In this document: positions 59,019-64,000 of the stretch, in pieces
Numbering within the stretch: the stretch's first letter is position 1
Layout: each line of letters starts with the position of its first letter
Assembly: GCA_015152555.1 (NCBI GenBank)
Contig: SUTS01000004.1
Location: 78,857 to 142,856, forward strand
Length of the DNA: 64,000 bases
Origin: Cyanobacteria bacterium SIG26
GTDB taxonomy: Bacteria; Cyanobacteriota; Vampirovibrionia; Gastranaerophilales; Gastranaerophilaceae
Direction: 5' to 3'
Notes under the pieces: model-generated
Databases searched by the model: none
What the model was told of the DNA's origin: nothing
The model's input: only the letters and a program-made list of their open reading frames with translations
Program-made: the position numbers and the translations under genes

Positions 59019-59055
59019 AAAGAGCGCGCCGCCAAGACTTGGCGGCGCGCTCTTT
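59019..59055. terminator. 37-nt near-perfect GC-rich palindrome between convergent genes, probable bidirectional terminator
   Basis: AAAGAGCGCGCCGCCAAG a CTTGGCGGCGCGCTCTTT. Confidence 0.88.
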
Positions 59056-59061
59056 TAATAT

Positions 59062-60564
59062 TTAATCTTCTAACTGATCCCTAATAATGCGGACTTTAAC
59101 ATTTTTTGTTTTTTCTTTCAAAAAGTCCGGTAAATCAGCTTTTTCTAGCATTTTAATTATTTCCATTTTGTCAGAGAAAGCAAAATCTTCATCTTTAACA
59201 TATCTTATTTTATGCAGGATTCTGTCATTTATTCGATATTTACCTTTAGAGATTAAGTCTTCGGCTTCTGTAAACATCAAATCTTTAGGCAACAAATGGA
59301 TATAACTAGCTAAATGTTCTTCAGCTTCCGGTAGCGCAAGTGCTTTGGCTAAATAATAGAATTTAGTCAAACGATTAATATTGATTTCGTCTTTTGGAAT
59401 ATCTAAATCATCGTAATTCGCGTTATCCGAGCGTTGTCGAGATAATAACGGGATTTCGTTGAGGAGTACGATTTGTGTAATTGGGTTATTGCGCTTCATT
59501 AATACTTCAAAGTATTTTGTAGCGTGTTTTCTTTCCATATATTTTAAAGCATAGGCAAGAGCCTGATCAGCTTCAGGGTTGTTAAATTTTAGACATTCTT
59601 TTAAGATACCTTCTTTGTCATTTACGTGCTTAACACACAGAGCCAATCCGGCTTCTTTAGCGGATTTGTCTAATTTTTTATTTGCGAATATTTTGTACCA
59701 TTCGTAATCCCTGTATTTATCCGGAGTTCTTCTGATATCTGCTAAAATCATTTCGGCAGTTTTGGATTTGTTTTTGATACGGTTTACCACTCTTAATCCG
59801 CCCGGATCGAAAGCGTATCCGTACAATTTATTATGACCTACATCTTCTTTAACTGCATCAGTAGGTTTTAGCCCTTTTGAATATTCTTCGACTATTCGTT
59901 GAGGAGGTTTTACATTTTGGTCGACAAACATATCTACAAAATATCCGTGTTCCATGTTTCCAAACCAGAATTTACCACGTTGAGTGTATAATCCTTCTTG
60001 ATTTTTCCAATAGATAGAAGTGTTTAATTCAGCGTAATTTCCGTGGGTTTTATATTTATGCCATTCCGGAGATTTATCCACGATGTGAAAAACTTTCATA
60101 CAAAGTTCTTCATCTGTTTTTGGGTCTTTTAACCCTTCTATTTTGTAAGCTTTTTTATATTCTCCAAGCCCGATAAATCGCAAATCAAATGGATCATCTT
60201 CTTTCAGTACACTAGCTTGAACTAATGCATCTTTAATTACTTTAACAGATGAATTTGGTCGCCAATAGCGATTTTCGTCCGGGGTTGCAGCTGAGCCTTT
60301 TTTGAATTCTCTTATTTGGTCAGATGCGGTTTCAAACGCTTTTAAGATGTTTTTAATATGAGCCTCTCTGTTTTCTTGTGGAATTTTGTAAAAAATTGCA
60401 GGAGGAAGACTACCGACAGTTTGGTTTTTCGGTTGTTTTTCTTCAAGCATTTCCATAATATCTTTTTTACCGTCTACAAAGATTTGGCGTTTCATTCTTT
60501 TTGTCATTCCGCCAAAACTTGTATTGCTTGATGTTTGATAATAAGTTATTGGTGATAGTTTCAT
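59062..60564 (-). CDS. Orphan protein with N-terminal NTSFGGM motif, possibly divergent kinase-like
   Basis: Intact ORF; LRFIGLGEYKKAYKIEG...LCMKVFHI and DVGHNKLYGYAFDPGGLRVVN segments. Confidence 0.75.
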   Translation of the reverse strand: MKLSPITYYQTSSNTSFGGMTKRMKRQIFVDGKKDIMEMLEEKQPKNQTVGSLPPAIFYKIPQENREAHIKNILKAFETASDQIREFKKGSAATPDENRYWRPNSSVKVIKDALVQASVLKEDDPFDLRFIGLGEYKKAYKIEGLKDPKTDEELCMKVFHIVDKSPEWHKYKTHGNYAELNTSIYWKNQEGLYTQRGKFWFGNMEHGYFVDMFVDQNVKPPQRIVEEYSKGLKPTDAVKEDVGHNKLYGYAFDPGGLRVVNRIKNKSKTAEMILADIRRTPDKYRDYEWYKIFANKKLDKSAKEAGLALCVKHVNDKEGILKECLKFNNPEADQALAYALKYMERKHATKYFEVLMKRNNPITQIVLLNEIPLLSRQRSDNANYDDLDIPKDEININRLTKFYYLAKALALPEAEEHLASYIHLLPKDLMFTEAEDLISKGKYRINDRILHKIRYVKDEDFAFSDKMEIIKMLEKADLPDFLKEKTKNVKVRIIRDQLED

Positions 60565-60649
60565 ATAAAACCCCTTAGGTTATATACAAATTATAAAGCG
60601 AAACATAATAATTTTTGCTACGATGTTAAAAAATATTAATATAGAAAAA

Positions 60650-60673
60650 GGAGGTTAAAATACTTTAACCTCC
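60650..60673 (-). terminator. Terminator of fabI
   Basis: GGAGGTTAAA atac TTTAACCTCC. Confidence 0.8.
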
Positions 60674-60693
60674 GGTAAAACGCAATAATAAGC

Positions 60694-61503
60694 TTATAAT
60701 TCGATATTATTTGATAAAATATCCATTTCTTCAGCAGAAGCGTAAGCTGAGTGGCAACCGCAATCTACGTAAATAACTTCACCGGTTGTGCCTGAAGATA
60801 GATCAGAAGCCAAGTATAAACCGGCTTTGCCTACTTCATCCAAAGCAACGTTTCTTTTTAATGGTGAACGAGCCACTGCTGCTTTTAACATTTTTGAAAA
60901 TCCGCTGATACCCATTGAAGCAAGGGTTTTAACAGGACCTGCAGAGATGCAGTTTACTCTGATACCTTTTGTGCCTAAATCAACAGCCAAGAATCTCATT
61001 GCTGATTCTAATGCAGCCTTAGCAACACCCATTACGTTGTAGCTTGGTACAGAAAGAATTGAGCCAAGATAAGTTAAAGCAAAGATTGAACCACCTTCGT
61101 TCATAATAGGTTCAGCATGACGACAGATTGTAACAAGAGAGTACGCACTAACATTAAGAGCTGTGTTCCAACCGTCTTGAGAAGTTTCAATAAATCTGCC
61201 CATTAAATCTTCTTTTTTAGCAAACGCAACTGAGTGAACTACAAAGTCGATTTTTCCATAAACTTTTTCACATTCAGCAAAAACAGCTTTAACTTCTTCT
61301 TCGTTTGTTACATCGCAACTCATAATAACTTTCGCGCCCATATCTTCAGCAATCGGACGTACGCGTTTTTCCATAGCTTCGCCCGCGTAAGTGAATGCAA
61401 TATCTGCGCCGGCATCATGAAGTTGTTTTGCGATTCCGTAAGCAATCCCGTGAGTGTTTGATACCCCAAAGATTACCCCTTTTTTACCTTTCATAAGTTC
61501 CAT
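60694..61503 (-). CDS. fabI: Enoyl-[acyl-carrier-protein] reductase (NADH)
   Basis: GVSNTHGIAYGIAKQLHDAGADIAFTYAGE, SYNVMGVAKAALESAMRFLAVDLG. Confidence 0.96.
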   Translation of the reverse strand: MELMKGKKGVIFGVSNTHGIAYGIAKQLHDAGADIAFTYAGEAMEKRVRPIAEDMGAKVIMSCDVTNEEEVKAVFAECEKVYGKIDFVVHSVAFAKKEDLMGRFIETSQDGWNTALNVSAYSLVTICRHAEPIMNEGGSIFALTYLGSILSVPSYNVMGVAKAALESAMRFLAVDLGTKGIRVNCISAGPVKTLASMGISGFSKMLKAAVARSPLKRNVALDEVGKAGLYLASDLSSGTTGEVIYVDCGCHSAYASAEEMDILSNNIEL

Positions 61504-61675
61504 AATTTTGTCTCCCTACTTATGTCCATACGATTTTAGTTTAACAAAAACATTGTTTAACCGCAACTTTTTTACATTGTAAACAATTGTAAACAATCTG
61601 ATAACTCCTGAAATTCGGCATTCCCGAAATTTTTTATATATGTAAGAGAGTTTTTAATTTTGGAGAGCAAAACAA

Positions 61676-63613
61676 GTGAGCATTAATGGCGTAAATAACC
61701 AGAATATGGATATCCAAAAGCTATTAAAGACTATGGCTGCCAAAGGAGGCAAAGGTCCTAAGTCTTCAAGAGCTATGGCGCCTGGAATGAGCATGAATGA
61801 TTCTATCTTTAATGTTCGTTCAAATAATATGCGTCCAAATTTTAATAACGCTAATATGGTTAGTGGATACAATAGACCGGGATCAACTTTCGGTACTCGT
61901 GCTACTCAAGGTAACCAAGGTGCAGACCCTACTCAAGGTCCAACAACAAAAGATGCTGTGGTTAAAACAAACGCAGCAAAATCTGTTGCATCTGCTTCTC
62001 AAGTAACTTCATCTTCACAAACTCAGGCTGCTGATCAAACTCAAGGTCAAGGCGAAGGTGAAAAAGATATTGATATCAGCGCATACGATTTTGATAATTT
62101 AGTTTCAGTTTCTGATGCTGAATTAACTGATCTTAAAACAGCTTTAAACGAGTTGATTGATAGTGATATTCCTTTCTTTTTAGAAGTTAGTGTTAAACAA
62201 AAATTAGATAAAGTTAATTCTGAAATGGATAAACGTAAATCTAATGTTCAAAACAATCAGGAAGAATCAGCTGAAGTTTCAAAAGAAGATGGTGAAAAAG
62301 CTGCAAATGAAGCAGGTAATGATAAAAATTCCGGTAAAGCTGCATCCGGAAAAGCTGAACAAGGTACTCAACAAATGAGTCAAACTTCAACTAAGATGAA
62401 GTCTCTTGATTCTAAAATGAAAAAAGATACCAAAAAGATGGAAAAGCAGATGAAAGCTGATCAAAAAGCTATTCAGCAAGCTCAAGTAAAAATGGCTAAA
62501 CAAGCAGAAGAATCAGAAAAAATCGCTGCAGAAAATGAAGCTTTAACCGCAGAACTTGAAACAAAACAAGCAATCGCAGCAGATTCAGCAGCTTCACAAG
62601 ATGATAAAACTTCTGCGTCAGAATCAATTACTGTAATTTCAACAAAATTAGCTGCTAATAATGCAAAAATCGGTAAAAATTCTGTTGCAATGAAAAAGGT
62701 TCAAACTGCATCAAGAAAAAGAATTCGCGCGTTAGCAAATACATCAAGAAGATTCCAAGCAGCTTCTGTTAAAAACCAAAAACAAGTACAATCAGCTCAA
62801 CAAGAAGCTAGTACAATGAGAAAAGTTGCAGATAAAACTGTTGAAATTGGTACATACGTACAAATGGGTGGTATGACTGTTAAATATATCGGCCAAGGTA
62901 TGCAAGTTGCTGGTAAGGCTTTGCAAGCGTGTACTCCTTGGGGTGTAGCGCCTGGAACGGCGTTAATCACTGCAGGTTGTACAACTGAAAAAGTTGGTTA
63001 TGTAACAGAGATGGTAGGTAACTATACGATATGTGCAGGTAATGTCTTAAAAACCGGTGTATGTATCGCAGAAGGTGATATCGCGGGTGCATTTATGGCT
63101 GCAGGTTCTGCTGTAATGTCAGGTGTATCTGCAGTTAAAGCAACACAAGGTTTACAAAAATCATTCAGTGCGATAGATAAGGTTGCAGAGCAAGGTAAGC
63201 AAGCTGCTGAGGTGATAAAAAGTCAATCCCAAGCAATCGCTGAAAATTCTGCAAACGTATTAAAAGATGCTTCTGGTAATGCTTTGCAAGGTAAAGCTTT
63301 GGTTAATAAAGCATGGGAAGCTACAGGTCAGTTACAAGAGGCTGGAAAAACTGTTACTACAGATCTTGTTAAATCTACAATAACTGAAAATGTTAAGACT
63401 CAAGCGGCGAATGTTGCAACATCTACAGCAACATCAGCAGCGACTTCTGCAGGAAGTTCATTGATGGATAAATTTACTACAATTTCACAATATGGTAGCG
63501 CTTTACAATCAGCAGGTACAATGTTAGGTCAATTAAAAGGTCAAGATAATCAACAAGGCAATCAGGTAAATCGTTATCATACACCTCCTAGAATCGGCCG
63601 CAGAAGAAGATAA
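61676..63613 (+). CDS. Orphan Ala/Gln/Lys-rich coiled-coil protein with central hydrophobic region and Arg-rich tail (translocator-like layout)
   Basis: 645 aa; coiled-coil block, hydrophobic GMTVKYIGQGMQVAGKALQACTPWGVAPGTALITAG, C-terminal PPRIGRRRR; initiates at GTG. Confidence 0.75.
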   Translation: MSINGVNNQNMDIQKLLKTMAAKGGKGPKSSRAMAPGMSMNDSIFNVRSNNMRPNFNNANMVSGYNRPGSTFGTRATQGNQGADPTQGPTTKDAVVKTNAAKSVASASQVTSSSQTQAADQTQGQGEGEKDIDISAYDFDNLVSVSDAELTDLKTALNELIDSDIPFFLEVSVKQKLDKVNSEMDKRKSNVQNNQEESAEVSKEDGEKAANEAGNDKNSGKAASGKAEQGTQQMSQTSTKMKSLDSKMKKDTKKMEKQMKADQKAIQQAQVKMAKQAEESEKIAAENEALTAELETKQAIAADSAASQDDKTSASESITVISTKLAANNAKIGKNSVAMKKVQTASRKRIRALANTSRRFQAASVKNQKQVQSAQQEASTMRKVADKTVEIGTYVQMGGMTVKYIGQGMQVAGKALQACTPWGVAPGTALITAGCTTEKVGYVTEMVGNYTICAGNVLKTGVCIAEGDIAGAFMAAGSAVMSGVSAVKATQGLQKSFSAIDKVAEQGKQAAEVIKSQSQAIAENSANVLKDASGNALQGKALVNKAWEATGQLQEAGKTVTTDLVKSTITENVKTQAANVATSTATSAATSAGSSLMDKFTTISQYGSALQSAGTMLGQLKGQDNQQGNQVNRYHTPPRIGRRRR

Positions 63614-63705
63614 TATTGGCTAAACCTACCTCTCCCCCGGAGAGGGTCAGGATGGGGTGTGATCCGGTTACTCCCCTCCCTGGACGGAGAGGGGGCAGGG
63701 GTGGG

Positions 63706-64000
63706 GTGACTCGGGGATACTCCCCTCCCTGGATGGGCTCTGTCGAATGCAAAACAATTAAGTATTGTTTTGCTGAGAGGTAAGGTGGGGGTTGGGTGAT
63801 AAGCGAGCTCCTTGCCCCGGATGGGGAAGGGGCAGGGGTGGTGTGACTCGGGGATACTCCCCTCCCTGGATGGGCTCTGTCGAATGCAAAACAATTAAGT
63901 ATTGTTTTACTGAGAGGTAAGGTGGGGGTTGGGTGATAAGCGAGCTCCTTGCCCCGGATGGGGAAGGGGCAGGGGTGGTGTGACTCGGGGATACTCCCCT
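63706..64000. repeat. 137-bp GC-rich tandem repeat, two complete copies plus a partial copy running off the window
   Basis: gtgactcggggatactcccct recurs at 63706, 63843 and 63980 (period 137). Confidence 0.95.

Noticed and set aside
63577-63894. Minus-strand ORF (105 aa) over the right-edge repeat
   Set aside because: Translation (HPTPAPSPSREGS repeats) is the read-through of the GC-rich repeat; no RBS or domain; overlaps the end of the 61676 gene

Overview
AT-rich bacterial chromosomal segment with about 45 confident protein-coding genes. No rRNA, tRNA, CRISPR array, transposase or prophage was recognised. Gene content (class II NrdJ, LpxK and MCE genes, several [FeFe] hydrogenases, and many orphan proteins with an N-terminal 'x-F-G/K/T-A-K/F' signature) suggests an uncultured gut lineage such as Gastranaerophilales/Melainabacteria. 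That placement is inference. Housekeeping blocks: clpC; pyrH-frr-cdsA-rnc-rpe; nth-lpxK-mlaD-like; smc-scpA-scpB; fabI; umuC-like polymerase; class II RNR. Energy metabolism: a trimeric HydABC-type [FeFe] hydrogenase (33.2-37.4 kb), plus a group B-like and a HydS/group C-like [FeFe] hydrogenase cluster with a SpoIIE-like phosphatase (12.7-17.7 kb), flanked by two paralogous GGAI/FxxN autotransporters. The most interesting unexplained material is: (1) a 41.3-44.7 kb orphan locus in which a 345-aa and a 112-aa protein share N- and C-terminal segments, like axial or secreted filament proteins; (2) a recurring N-terminal motif on five otherwise unrelated orphan proteins; (3) a PurH/AICARFT-like protein lacking the expected catalytic motifs; (4) a regulator made of about four tandem GntR-type winged helices; (5) a structured leader whose hairpin covers the ribosome-binding site of a phosphodiester-glycosidase-like gene; (6) a 137-bp GC-rich tandem repeat at the right edge. 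All calls come from reading the sequence and the supplied ORF translations; no database search was run.
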